From assembly GCA_001870995.2 (NCBI GenBank), contig MLAV02000002.1, positions 434,001 through 498,000 of the forward strand: a stretch of 64,000 nucleotides of DNA. Reading direction: 5' to 3'. Position numbers and translations under genes: made by a program. Shown here in pieces: positions 17,001 to 25,369 of the stretch (the stretch's first letter is position 1; each line of letters begins with the position of its first letter). The stretch is from Chitinophaga sp. CB10. GTDB lineage: Bacteria; Bacteroidota; Bacteroidia; Chitinophagales; Chitinophagaceae. The notes beneath the pieces are model-generated. The model made no database searches. It was not told where the DNA came from and saw only the letters and a program-made list of their open reading frames with translations.

Positions 17001-19835
17001 ATATTGATTTTTGGTTTCATAATCAAACACCGCTTTGGTGAGCAGCTGCCCTGCCGTGTTGATTTCAAAGCTGCCCATATCCGGCCCGCCGGTGATTTCA
17101 AAAGTAAAGGTATTACCAGCGTCCGGGTCAGTAGCGCCCAGTACGCCTACCACGGTACCTGCCGGGGCATTTTCATCCACGGCGGAAGGGGTCAGCGTAA
17201 TATCGGTCGGAGCGCTGTTGATAGTAGCCATTACCGTCAGCACGTTACTGGCGCTGTTAGGGCGGCCTACCGCATCGGATAATTGTCCGGCGGGTAATTG
17301 AACCGTTACGGAGCCACTGGCAGCAGGAGCTATGGTGAGCTTATAATGCGTATCGGATAATTTCTGCACGCCGGTTACCGTGCCGTTTGAAACGGTGAAT
17401 ATACCAGCTGTTACAGGGTCCATGGCTTTACTGCCTACTACGTCCACATCAAAGCTGTTCAATGCAACGGACGGTCCGGAGAGCACGATATTAAAAGGCG
17501 CCGGATCATAGGTCCAGGTAACTGTATTGGAAACGGCATTGGGGATGCCGGTGATGCTCTGTACTATATTTCCTTTAAGGTACACGCTCACCACGCCGGG
17601 CGTGGCAGGGTTCACCTTCAACTGGTAATCCTGGTTACTCAATTGCGTCAATGTAATGCCCTGTACATTGGTGGTAACAAAGCTCGCTGCTGAAATGGCG
17701 CCGTATATTGGTGTGGAGAAGTGTATGTTGATTGTAAACGGCGATGTGTACCCGTCCACTTTCGTCAGCTCCGGTTGCGGCACTTCATTGTTGAATACCG
17801 CGGTGAATGTAGCCGCGGCGGAGAGCGGATTTCCGGCCTTGTCATAAAACGCAGCGGGGTTCACCGTTACACTGAAGTTACCGGTTGCGCCGGGCGTCAC
17901 CAGCGCTGTATAATGCTGATCATCCACTTTGGCGAGCGCGCCCTGTGAAGCGTTCGTAAAGCTGAACGCGGCAGGGTCGCCAGGGACTACTGCCTCATTG
18001 AACGTATAAGTGATGGTAAACGGCGCGCCATATGCCCCGCCACCGGCGGGCAATGTAAGCACCGGCGGCGTATGATCATAGGTGATGGCGGTACTGCTGA
18101 TGCCCATGCTGATTTTGTTACCGGCATTGTCGCGTACATCAGCAGTGGACAGCAGGGCGAGGGACAAGTTGCCATCGCCGGTGATACCATTCAACTCCAG
18201 GCGGAAGGAGGAAGGAGAAAGCCGTACTATATTTGAAACCGTTGCACTGTTTACTGTACCGGTTACGTAAGTCGCAAAATCTGTTGGCGCCGGCGCGGTT
18301 ACTTCCTCGCTGAAAGTCAGCAGGAACGCGCCTGTATTCAGGTTGGTCGGCGAAGTGGTCAGCGGCGCCAGGGCAATGGGTTTAGGAGCTTCGACATCAT
18401 AAAGGAACGGCGGGGCGGATCGACCAATGTTACCGTTTCCGTATTCATCGAACGCGGCATTTTCCATAACGCTGAGGTTAATCTCGGCCGTAGGCCCCAC
18501 AGGAACAAAAGAAATTTTATATACCGTACCATTATTAGGCGCCAGTTCGGTAATGCTGACCGTGCCATTGGTACCCAGGAGGCCTGTAGGACTCAGTCCG
18601 GACACGGGTTCGCTGAAAGTCACCACCGCTTCAAACTGTTGCAGCGTGCTATTGGCAGACGGCGCAATACTCAACACGGTGGGCCGGATCAGGTCATAGC
18701 TTACGATCAGCTCATTCGATGCAAGGTTATCCAGGTTCGTTTCACCTTTTATTGCACCCGCCAGCAGCTGTACGGAAATCGCGCCGGATGCGGGCGTAGC
18801 GGCAGGCGTAATTTCGTATTTATATACGCCCACGGACGGATTACCGGTGAACACTGCAGTAGCATTGGTCACCGCCAGTTTAGACGGATCGAATGTGGCC
18901 GGCAGCACTGTTTTATCAAACACTACATTCACCGTAAAAGGCCCATTCACCCTGGTTTTGCCGCCAACTACCGCAATAGTGGGAACAGGCGCGGTGAGCG
19001 TAGCCTTCTCCATATAATAGGAATCGCTTACCCCGCTTACTTCCAGCGGGTTGCCGGCCAGGTCCTTAATGCCGCTGGGGCCGGGGAGCAGCGTTACGCC
19101 AAGCATCCCGGAATCGCGGTGATCCAGGTTGGTAACATTCAGAAAAGTGATCAATCCTGTTTGCTGGTCAGGATTCATAACTACATTATAATCGCTGTAG
19201 GTCACTTTCGTGGTGCCGGTAGCTACCCATCCCGCTTTGGTAACGTTGGTTACCTTTTCAGAGAAGCGGATGGTGAACGACAGGGAAGGCACGCTTACCG
19301 CAACGTCCTTAGGGCCGGTGAGCCGGAAAACGTCCGGCACGGGCGGCGTTCCGTCCACATTCATATTGGCAGCGCTGGCAGGCGTACCGGCGGGCAGGGG
19401 TACAAATCCCTGGTCCAGGTAATCGCCCGAGGCTACGTCGCGTATCAGGCCGGATGCGATTTCCAGCTTGTTATCAAAATAGATGGTACCGTTGCTGAGG
19501 TCATCTCCATTGCTGATTACATAGCTGAATTTCTGTACGGCGGCATCTGCGGCGGATTCGTTGACGGCGTAATGCGTTTGCCCGTTGATCGTCAGCGCAA
19601 TGCGCGACACGGCCGTGATGCGCACGACGCTGTTAAACGTCACCGTAAAGGTGAGCTTATCATTTTTTTTGTAAGAGCCGGATGCAGGTACCTGCACACT
19701 GCTAATAACCGGCACTGAAGCCGCTTTGAGGGGCGCAGTACGCGCGTTGGCCGATGCTGCAAAAAAGGTTAGTAGGAGTAAAACAAGAGAAATCAAAAAG
19801 CTGTTTCTCTGACGATGTACGTTAAAGTGGTGCAT
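14061..19835 (-). CDS. giant T9SS type B-sorted surface adhesin with Ig-like and cadherin repeats
   Basis: This secreted protein of about 1,924 residues is probably a surface adhesin or gliding-related filament. The ATG at 19835 opens a signal peptide ending ASANA; an alternative ATG at 19853 adds six residues. Domain order: about 850 residues of bacterial Ig-like modules, each with a phrase like FTVTFN or FSEKV and a DxAGNPL motif; eight cadherin-like repeats of about 97 residues, each starting near NEAPTDxxL, then ENxPxGT, DPDAGD, FDYE and VTDAxGL; a linker domain; a PKD-like domain (LTASGGVSYEW); and a C-terminal type B sorting domain (LTPNGDGINDRW, then WDGKVNGQRLAEGTYYYILD). The Asp-rich cadherin modules imply calcium binding. 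A SprF partner follows 13 bases downstream. Confidence 0.93.
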   Translation of the reverse strand: MHHFNVHRQRNSFLISLVLLLLTFFAASANARTAPLKAASVPVISSVQVPASGSYKKNDKLTFTVTFNSVVRITAVSRIALTINGQTHYAVNESAADAAVQKFSYVISNGDDLSNGTIYFDNKLEIASGLIRDVASGDYLDQGFVPLPAGTPASAANMNVDGTPPVPDVFRLTGPKDVAVSVPSLSFTIRFSEKVTNVTKAGWVATGTTKVTYSDYNVVMNPDQQTGLITFLNVTNLDHRDSGMLGVTLLPGPSGIKDLAGNPLEVSGVSDSYYMEKATLTAPVPTIAVVGGKTRVNGPFTVNVVFDKTVLPATFDPSKLAVTNATAVFTGNPSVGVYKYEITPAATPASGAISVQLLAGAIKGETNLDNLASNELIVSYDLIRPTVLSIAPSANSTLQQFEAVVTFSEPVSGLSPTGLLGTNGTVSITELAPNNGTVYKISFVPVGPTAEINLSVMENAAFDEYGNGNIGRSAPPFLYDVEAPKPIALAPLTTSPTNLNTGAFLLTFSEEVTAPAPTDFATYVTGTVNSATVSNIVRLSPSSFRLELNGITGDGNLSLALLSTADVRDNAGNKISMGISSTAITYDHTPPVLTLPAGGGAYGAPFTITYTFNEAVVPGDPAAFSFTNASQGALAKVDDQHYTALVTPGATGNFSVTVNPAAFYDKAGNPLSAAATFTAVFNNEVPQPELTKVDGYTSPFTINIHFSTPIYGAISAASFVTTNVQGITLTQLSNQDYQLKVNPATPGVVSVYLKGNIVQSITGIPNAVSNTVTWTYDPAPFNIVLSGPSVALNSFDVDVVGSKAMDPVTAGIFTVSNGTVTGVQKLSDTHYKLTIAPAASGSVTVQLPAGQLSDAVGRPNSASNVLTVMATINSAPTDITLTPSAVDENAPAGTVVGVLGATDPDAGNTFTFEITGGPDMGSFEINTAGQLLTKAVFDYETKNQYRITVKVTDNNGATFSRDLVINVNNVNEAPTDILLNNTSIDENKPTGTPVANVTGADPDNDVLSFSLVNTLDAASFTLGTDNILRTAAVFDYESKQTYTIRIRAQDAHGLYIEKDFTIHVQNVNESPADISLDNNTVDENKPAGTLVGTFTVQDPDNFTFVLQLVPGADASLFTIDGYQLKTAAAFDYETKNTYTIRVRAVDGEGLDVEKDFTIHVKNVNEAPSDLSLSNNTIGENAAVNTVVGTLSTTDVDGGDTFTYTLAAGGDNDAFQVTGNQLVTKQTFDRTVKSTYTISVTTTDAGGLSFTKQLTIQVVHVPLAPTDVALSANSIEENKPVNTLIGAFSATDANANETFTYTLLPGLDADSFLIVNDKLYNKVVFDYEKGHTYSIKVQVKDADGLTNEKVFTITVTNVNEAPVDVALSNNKVAENEAVGTTVGALSGADPDAGDVLTFSFGGGADDAAFDINGTTLVTKAVFDYETKQQYHIKIKVTDAAGLSYTKDFVIQVTNVNEAPVDFSLDNTSIAEMKPVGTVVGNLTATDPDANDSFTWTITGGADQAKFSISGNQVLVNAQLDYTQQQNYTIRVRVTDAGGLWIEKEVTITVTAVNAAPTNISLDKNTILENAPAGTVIGTLSATDPDAGDVLTFAFAGGADDAKFRINAANQLLSDAVFDYEQKNSYTVRVRVTDKRGLTLEKDLTVSVVDVNEAPTIDAVTKQIVCDGHQAQEIRITGLSAGPEKGQAITIVATSSQDFFTDLTTRDNKDGTGAVRFTLKDKTKGSTTITVLVRDDGGVANGGVDQVAITFELLVNELPDVQVVSDKPNPVPAGSVVKLTASGGVSYEWGDGAYIIDGRNTPVLTLKPEATSVYLVTVTNANGCTVTTDYKVEVRGEVQVEAANLLTPNGDGINDRWVVKNIGRYLNNEVKIFDRAGRMVYARKGYNNEWDGKVNGQRLAEGTYYYILDLGNGSRLKGFITIIHEH
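14880..17220 (-). repeat. eight tandem cadherin-like repeats within the adhesin gene
   Basis: Eight consecutive units of about 290 bases encode modules starting APTDITL, APTDILL, SPADISL, APSDLSL, APTDVAL, APVDVAL, APVDFSL and APTNISL. Each repeats an ENxPxGT, DPD and FDYE pattern. Boundaries are approximate. Such arrays can expand or contract by recombination. Confidence 0.8.
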
Positions 19836-20042
19836 AGTCGGATGAATAGCCAATATAGATACAGGGATAAGCTGTATGTATTGGTAGTACTTAAATAATT
19901 GATTTTGATGTAGTAAAGCGATCGATTATCTGCTGCAGGCAATGCGATTCGCAGCTTTTCGGTAGGGTGGCTAAAATGAAGTAGGTATAATCCGGGCGGA
20001 AAGATAGCAGTTTATTTTCGCAAATTTAATTTTTTTTTCGGG

Positions 20043-21485
20043 TCAGGATCGCAAAGGGAAGGTTACAAAGAAGCTGGTTCCCTCTCCTGGCGTGGATTCC
20101 ACGTTAATTGTCCCCTTGTGGTTCAGGATAATATTTTGGGTGGCGGTAAGGCCCAAGCCGGTGCCTTTCGTTTTGCTGGTGAAAAATGGTTCGAATAATT
20201 TACCCAGGTTTTCGGCAGAAATACCACTACCGTTGTCGGTTATACGAAGTACGACTTTATTGTTATCCGAGGATGTTTCTATTTCCAGGACGCCTTTGCC
20301 CGGCTCCATGGCTTCGATACCGTTGATGATAATATTCAGCAGTGCGATGAGTAACTTCTCTTCGTCCGCCAGGATCAGCGGCGATACAGCTCCCGGCTTA
20401 TACACCAGGCGCACGTTGTGCAACTGCATTCTATCCGCAGCCATCTGCACCGCTTTGTCTATCATGCTATGGAGGTTTTGCTCCTGCATATTCAGTTCCA
20501 CCATTTTAGTGGATTGCAGCAGCTCCGTTACGAGCTGGTTGATGCGCGTGCAGTTGCGCTCCATGATATCCAGGTACAGCTGCGCTTCTTCCGTTTCGGC
20601 TACCGGTTCCATCTTCAACTGGCTGGTAGCCAGCAGGATATTTGTCAGCGGGTTCCGTACTTCGTGGGCTACTACCCGCGCGATGCGGCCTGTGATCGCA
20701 AACTTTTCATGTTGTTGTTTTTCCCTGGCTTTTTGTTTTTGCGCGGTCACATCCTGTATCAGGCAGAGGTATAAGTCCTTCTTTTCATCGAGGAGGGATA
20801 CGCTCATGGTTACTTCCAGCAGCTGGTTTTGCCTGCTGCGGAAAAGGTATTCCTTATGCTGGGTGTTGAATTCGGACAGGGGCTGCGCTGCAAAATTGCG
20901 GCCTTCATTTTCGTCCGCAAACAGGTCTTTGAGGTGAAAGCTGTAGAGGTCAACATCATCGTAGCCGAGCAGCCGCAATGCGGCGGGATTAGCAGCGATG
21001 ATGCGCTGGTCTTTATCCACCAGCACGATCAGGTCATTGGATTTTTCGAAAATACTGAAGTAACGTTTTTCACTGTTGGCGATGGCGCTGAGGTGCGCAT
21101 ACTTATCAAGCGTGTACCGGATGGCTCTTTCCAACAGGGCGGCGTTGATTTCCGACTTCACGAGATAGTCGGAGGCGCCGGCTTCCATGGCCTCTTTATC
21201 TATACGGTAATCTCCTTTGCCGGTAAACAAAATAACGGGGGCATTAATCCCCAATTGGCGAAAATGCTTCAACACATCGATACCGGTGTAACCACCCAGG
21301 CGGTAGTCAACCAGGTATAAATCATGCTGCATGGATTCAATGGCGATAATGCCTTTTTGGTAGGAGGATGCCCATTCCAACAGGTACTGGTCAGGCGAAA
21401 TATCCTGCAGCAGTGCATTTACGAGAAAGAAATCATCTTCGTCATCATCGATCATTAAAATGCGCTTCATTCCTGTGTTGGCCAT
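20043..21485 (-). CDS. hybrid sensor kinase: receiver, PAS and histidine kinase domains
   Basis: This 480-residue cytoplasmic signalling protein has no membrane segment. An N-terminal receiver domain (residues 5-125) has the acidic pocket MIDDDEDD and the phospho-acceptor Asp60 in LVDYRLGG. A PAS domain (about 138-250) follows, then a HisKA dimerisation domain with His274 in AHEVRNPL. Last comes the HATPase domain with its N-box around LLNIIINGIEAM, G1 DNGSG and G2 GTGLGL (441-446). A receiver placed before the kinase suggests control by another kinase, or phosphorelay. The ATG at 21485 is chosen over 21518, which adds 11 unstructured residues; 21470 is also possible. It is the last gene of the dnaJ-MFS operon, 42 bases after the transporter. 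Confidence 0.9.
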   Translation of the reverse strand: MANTGMKRILMIDDDEDDFFLVNALLQDISPDQYLLEWASSYQKGIIAIESMQHDLYLVDYRLGGYTGIDVLKHFRQLGINAPVILFTGKGDYRIDKEAMEAGASDYLVKSEINAALLERAIRYTLDKYAHLSAIANSEKRYFSIFEKSNDLIVLVDKDQRIIAANPAALRLLGYDDVDLYSFHLKDLFADENEGRNFAAQPLSEFNTQHKEYLFRSRQNQLLEVTMSVSLLDEKKDLYLCLIQDVTAQKQKAREKQQHEKFAITGRIARVVAHEVRNPLTNILLATSQLKMEPVAETEEAQLYLDIMERNCTRINQLVTELLQSTKMVELNMQEQNLHSMIDKAVQMAADRMQLHNVRLVYKPGAVSPLILADEEKLLIALLNIIINGIEAMEPGKGVLEIETSSDNNKVVLRITDNGSGISAENLGKLFEPFFTSKTKGTGLGLTATQNIILNHKGTINVESTPGEGTSFFVTFPLRS

Positions 21486-21527
21486 TCTTAAAGGTAGTTT
21501 TTTCTGACATGCAGTCAAATATTGTTC

Positions 21528-22952
21528 CTAAGTATCGATGTGCGCTGCCTCATCGTCCTTACGGACGATGTTTCTGCGGGGCATGAACCAGGCAGGTACC
21601 AGGGTTACGAGCAGGATGATCATGGAAATATGGAAGCCTTGTTTTAAGGCGAGGTGGTGGGCCTGCATATTGGATACGCCGTTGAGTACATGGCCGTTAT
21701 AAGCGCCCTGCGTAATAATGGCCAGCATGGCGATGCCGAGGGCGCCGCCTACCTGCTGCATCAGGGTGCTGATACTGGATGCCATGGTTACTTCCGGCGG
21801 GCGTACGGCGCTGATGGTGGCGGAGTTCAGGGGCGCGAGGAGCAACCCCATCCCGAGGCCGCGGATCGTCATGGTGATGATTACGCTCCGCACTGAGCTG
21901 CCGGCATCGAGGCGGGCAAAGAGGAACATGGAGGCGGCCAGCAGCACCAGGCCGGCCATGGAAATTTCCCGGCTGCCATGCCTGTCGGACCACTTGCCGG
22001 CAAAAGGCATCAGCGCCGCCATAAACACAGAGTTGGGCAGTATGAGCAGGCCGGACATGCCTTCGGAAAATCCCATTTGCTCCTGCAGTAAAAACGGCAT
22101 CAGGAACAAGCCTCCAAACAAGGCCGCTGCGCGGGAGATGGTGACCAGGATGCAACTGACGAATGCGTAATTTTTTAACAGCTTCAAATCTATAATGGGC
22201 GCTTTCACCCGGCGGTCTATAATGATGAACGCGATAAGGGAAATGAAAGCGATTACGAGGGTAATGATGATTTGGGGAGATGATAAGCCCACTCTTTCGG
22301 CTTTGGCGATACCATACTGCAAACCCACGAGGAAGATGGTCAGCGTGGTAAATCCCGCGAGATCGAAGGGCAGTTTGATTTTAGCCTGCTTCTTCAAGAT
22401 GCCGAGGTATTTAAACGCCATCACCACGGTGAGTACGCCGATGGGCAGATTGATATAAAAAATGGAAGGCCAGCCGAAATGTTCTGTGAGGATACCACCC
22501 AGCGTTGGGCCTATGGCCGGGCCTACGAGGTTGCCGAGCCCCCACCAGCCCAATATGGTACCGCGTACCCGGGCGGGAAACACGTAGGAAATAATGGCCA
22601 TGCTGGTAGGCGCCATGGCGCCGCCGCCGAGGGCCTGCACCACACGGGCGACCAATAAACTGGGCAGGTCGTTGGAGAGCGCGCAGAACAGCGAGCCTAT
22701 GGTAAACAGGGAAATGGCGCCGAGGTAGAGGTTAAAGAAGCCGATCCGGTTTTTGAGCCAGTTGGTGAGCGGCATCAGTACGGAGAAGCTGAGCATGTAC
22801 ACGGTGATGACCCATTCGATTTCATCGAGCGTACAGTTGAACTGCCGGCTCATAACGGGAAGGGATATATTGACAATACTGGAATCTATCCCGGCCATGA
22901 TAGTTCCCATAATGATCACAATCAATATTCCCGTCCGGTTTACATCTCTCAT
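21528..22952 (-). CDS. DHA2-family (EmrB/QacA-type) multidrug MFS exporter
   Basis: This 474-residue inner membrane proton antiporter has about 14 hydrophobic segments. The N-terminal motif AGIDSSIVNISLPVM and motif C-like GWWGLGNLVGPAIGPTLGG are hallmarks of DHA2 drug exporters. Its ATG overlaps the stop of the preceding small gene in an ATGA arrangement, so translation is coupled. No EmrA-like adaptor or TolC-like channel is adjacent. Its position between a chaperone gene and a sensor kinase suggests stress-responsive export, but the substrate is not deducible. Confidence 0.92.
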   Translation of the reverse strand: MRDVNRTGILIVIIMGTIMAGIDSSIVNISLPVMSRQFNCTLDEIEWVITVYMLSFSVLMPLTNWLKNRIGFFNLYLGAISLFTIGSLFCALSNDLPSLLVARVVQALGGGAMAPTSMAIISYVFPARVRGTILGWWGLGNLVGPAIGPTLGGILTEHFGWPSIFYINLPIGVLTVVMAFKYLGILKKQAKIKLPFDLAGFTTLTIFLVGLQYGIAKAERVGLSSPQIIITLVIAFISLIAFIIIDRRVKAPIIDLKLLKNYAFVSCILVTISRAAALFGGLFLMPFLLQEQMGFSEGMSGLLILPNSVFMAALMPFAGKWSDRHGSREISMAGLVLLAASMFLFARLDAGSSVRSVIITMTIRGLGMGLLLAPLNSATISAVRPPEVTMASSISTLMQQVGGALGIAMLAIITQGAYNGHVLNGVSNMQAHHLALKQGFHISMIILLVTLVPAWFMPRRNIVRKDDEAAHIDT

Positions 22953-23296
22953 ACTTTATCTTTCATCATGAAAATCAGTTGCGCTTTTGCAACCACCGGG
23001 TTCAGTGGATTGCAGTTGATCATAAACAGATACGATGCCAGCTCGGAGAGTTGCCAGTCGGTGACCATCTCCCCGTCTTTAAAGCAGTATATTTTCCGGA
23101 AGTTGAAGTTTACCGGTATGTTCAGCGCTGCGCAGGCGTGCATGGCGCGGTCCAGCGGTTCCTGCGCCATGGCCGGCTCTTCATAGCCCAGCTCTTTGAG
23201 GATTTCGCTGGCGGTGTACAGCAACGGCGGATTCCGCAGTTGCGAAATCCTTTCCGTAGCGGCAATATCTTCGAGATAATCAAATAGTTTAAGCAT
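22949..23296 (-). CDS. small protein of unknown function between dnaJ and the MFS gene
   Basis: This soluble protein of about 115 residues has no signal peptide. The C-terminal segment (LSELASYLFMINCNPLNP, then VVAKAQLIFMM) is reminiscent of the helix in DinD/Bro-N-type proteins (YACYLIAQNGDP-like), but the resemblance is short and I do not assign a family. The ATG at 23296 overlaps the dnaJ stop by 8 bases; in-frame ATGs at 23302 and 23308 are alternatives. Its own stop overlaps the MFS start by 4 bases. Overlaps on both sides show it is part of the operon. A CbpM-like modulator of the neighbouring CbpA is a positional guess only. Confidence 0.7.
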   Translation of the reverse strand: MLKLFDYLEDIAATERISQLRNPPLLYTASEILKELGYEEPAMAQEPLDRAMHACAALNIPVNFNFRKIYCFKDGEMVTDWQLSELASYLFMINCNPLNPVVAKAQLIFMMKDKV

Positions 23297-24236
23297 TACC
23301 ATTCTCATTTAGTTGTGAAAGTTGCTGAAACAGTTCTTTTTCTTTTTGCGACAGGTTGGTGGGGATATGTACCACCGCTTTAATGTAGAGATCGCCGGCG
23401 TTGCCTTTGTTGTCGTATGCCGGCATCCCTTTTCCTTTCAGCCGAAAAACCTTGCCACTATCCGTACCGGCCGGGATATTCATGCTTAAGGCAGTCCCCG
23501 GTGTAGGCACGGTAATTTTGCCGCCCAGCACGGCGGTGTAGAGGGGGATGGCCACGTCGGCATACAGGTCCTGTCCTTTCAGTTCATATCCCGGATGAGG
23601 TGCCAGCTGTATGGTGATCAGCAAATCCCCGTTTTCGCCTCCCTGGCGGCCCGGGGAGCCTTTCCCCTTCAACCGTATCACCTGGCCTTCATAAAGGCCC
23701 GGTTTGAGCTTTATATTCAATCTGCTGCCATTTACTTCCACCTGGCGGGTAGCGCCGTTGTAGGCATCGGCGAGGCTCACCTCCATAGTGGCCTGTACAT
23801 CCCGGCCGCGGCTTGTGCGTTGCTGCTGCCGGCGGCCACCGCCGGAAAAGCGGCTACCGAACAACTGTTCGAAGAAGTCGGAAAACTGTCCGCTTCCGCC
23901 GCCAAACATATCGTCCATATTGCCCTGGTAAGTGTAGGTATGACCACCTCCGCCGCCACCGCCAAACTGGGACCAGTCAAAGTCTTCCGGACGGCCGCCG
24001 TGCTGTTCATAATACTTGTAGTTTTCACCGAACTGGTCATACTTTTTGCGCTTTTCACTATCGCTCAACACTTCATAGGCTTCATTGATTTCTTTAAACT
24101 TATCCTCAGCGGCTTTGTTGTCGGGATTCTTATCGGGGTGATATTTCACCGCCAGTTTTCTGTAGGCTTTCTTGATCTGGTCTGCTGTTGCATTTTTGTC
24201 TACGCCCAGGATTTTATAGTAGTCTTTTACATCCAT
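23289..24236 (-). CDS. cbpA: DnaJ-class co-chaperone CbpA
   Basis: This 315-residue Hsp40 co-chaperone stimulates DnaK ATPase and, in CbpA-type members, also binds curved DNA. The N-terminal J domain (1-70) has the HPD triad in YHPDKNPDN. It is followed by a Gly/Phe-rich linker with a run of Gly (about residues 92-99), then two beta-sandwich substrate-binding domains (KLKPGLYEGQVIRLKGKG and GTDSGKVFRLKGKGMP). There is no CxxCxGxG zinc finger, which separates CbpA/DjlA types from DnaJ proper. It is the first gene of a four-gene operon. Confidence 0.9.
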   Translation of the reverse strand: MDVKDYYKILGVDKNATADQIKKAYRKLAVKYHPDKNPDNKAAEDKFKEINEAYEVLSDSEKRKKYDQFGENYKYYEQHGGRPEDFDWSQFGGGGGGGHTYTYQGNMDDMFGGGSGQFSDFFEQLFGSRFSGGGRRQQQRTSRGRDVQATMEVSLADAYNGATRQVEVNGSRLNIKLKPGLYEGQVIRLKGKGSPGRQGGENGDLLITIQLAPHPGYELKGQDLYADVAIPLYTAVLGGKITVPTPGTALSMNIPAGTDSGKVFRLKGKGMPAYDNKGNAGDLYIKAVVHIPTNLSQKEKELFQQLSQLNENGNA

Positions 24237-24336
24237 AATTATAAAACTTGTTATGGTATGAACTTGTTCTATGAAATTACGGATTTTTATGGCGGGATGT
24301 TTTACCCGGCAGTGCTGTACACACGGTCATAAAATC

Positions 24337-25359
24337 TCAATTCCTTCCATCCAACAAGTTCAGACCTAATTTATCAACCATATATTTCACCGTGAGTTGA
24401 CCTTTCACGCTGTTGCCTGCTTTGTCCAGCGGCGGGGCAAATACGGCTATTGCGAGCTTACCGGGAACAACGGCGATTAAGCCGCCGCCAACGCCGCTTT
24501 TACCGGGCACGCCGGTATGGTACACCCAGTCGCCGGTAGCGTCATACAAACCCTCCGTAATCATATTGGCCAGTATTTTCGGACAGAAATCGGGGTGGAT
24601 GACTTTTTCCTTTGTTACCGGGTTGACGCCGTTGTTGGCAAGGGTGCCTGCCATCACGGCCAGGTCTTTGGCGCTGGTGCCATAGGAACATGCTTTCGTG
24701 TAAAGGTCCACGGACATATCTACATCATCATAAAACCTGCCATATGAATACAACAACCAGGCGATTGCCCGGTTATGCTGGTTGGTAGCGGTTTCCGACT
24801 GATAGAGCTTTTCTATGACAGGTAGTCGGCGGCCTGCAAATTTGGCAAAAATCGCATCAATTTTTGCCCATTTTGCAGCCTTATCCGGCGCTTTTACAAA
24901 GCTGTTGGTAGCCATGGCGCCGGCGTTGACGAGCGGGTTTACGGCGCGGGCGGGCTCTAACTCTACCGCCAGTACGGAGTTGAAAGGCATGCCGGTAGCA
25001 TTAACGCCAATGCTGTCCTCAATGGCTTGCTGGCCGTTGTCCTGCATGGCCAGCGCCAGTACGAAAACTTTTGAAATAGATTCAATACCAAACTCATACT
25101 TCGTATCTCCCACTTCGTAAATTTTCCCGTCGGCCGTGCATACGGCGATGCCGTACAGGTTGGGGTCCACATCCGCGAGGAAGGGTATGTAGTTGGCGTT
25201 GGCGCCGCCGGGAGCATTTTTGAATTTTTCATAAGCCTCGTTCATGGCTGCACGGATATTCGCTTCCGTTAGTCCGGGCTTATCTTTCTGCGCCATCAAA
25301 CTGCCGGTGTGCAGCAGTAAACATATCCATGCGCAGGCGAGGGTGTACATGCTTTTCAT
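24337..25359 (-). CDS. glsA: secreted glutaminase
   Basis: This 340-residue serine-dependent beta-lactamase-fold glutaminase hydrolyses glutamine to glutamate and ammonia. The SxxK catalytic pair is in ESISKVF (Ser94, Lys97), and the family blocks NPLVNAGAMA and GKSGVGGG are present. Unlike the cytoplasmic E. coli enzymes it has a signal peptide (about residues 1-23, ending SLMAQ), so it acts in the periplasm or outside. It lies 10 bases after the DcaP-like porin, in the gadB-gadC-porin-glsA run. Periplasmic glutamate would feed the GadC antiporter, and the ammonia released would itself buffer acid. The family is certain; the acid-resistance role rests on context. Confidence 0.93.
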   Translation of the reverse strand: MKSMYTLACAWICLLLHTGSLMAQKDKPGLTEANIRAAMNEAYEKFKNAPGGANANYIPFLADVDPNLYGIAVCTADGKIYEVGDTKYEFGIESISKVFVLALAMQDNGQQAIEDSIGVNATGMPFNSVLAVELEPARAVNPLVNAGAMATNSFVKAPDKAAKWAKIDAIFAKFAGRRLPVIEKLYQSETATNQHNRAIAWLLYSYGRFYDDVDMSVDLYTKACSYGTSAKDLAVMAGTLANNGVNPVTKEKVIHPDFCPKILANMITEGLYDATGDWVYHTGVPGKSGVGGGLIAVVPGKLAIAVFAPPLDKAGNSVKGQLTVKYMVDKLGLNLLDGRN

Positions 25360-25369
25360 AAGGAGTGTT

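Noticed and set aside
14061..19835. Prophage tail fibre or toxin reading of the giant gene
   Set aside because: The C-terminal type B sorting domain and adjacent SprF homologue identify a T9SS adhesin; no phage genes are nearby.
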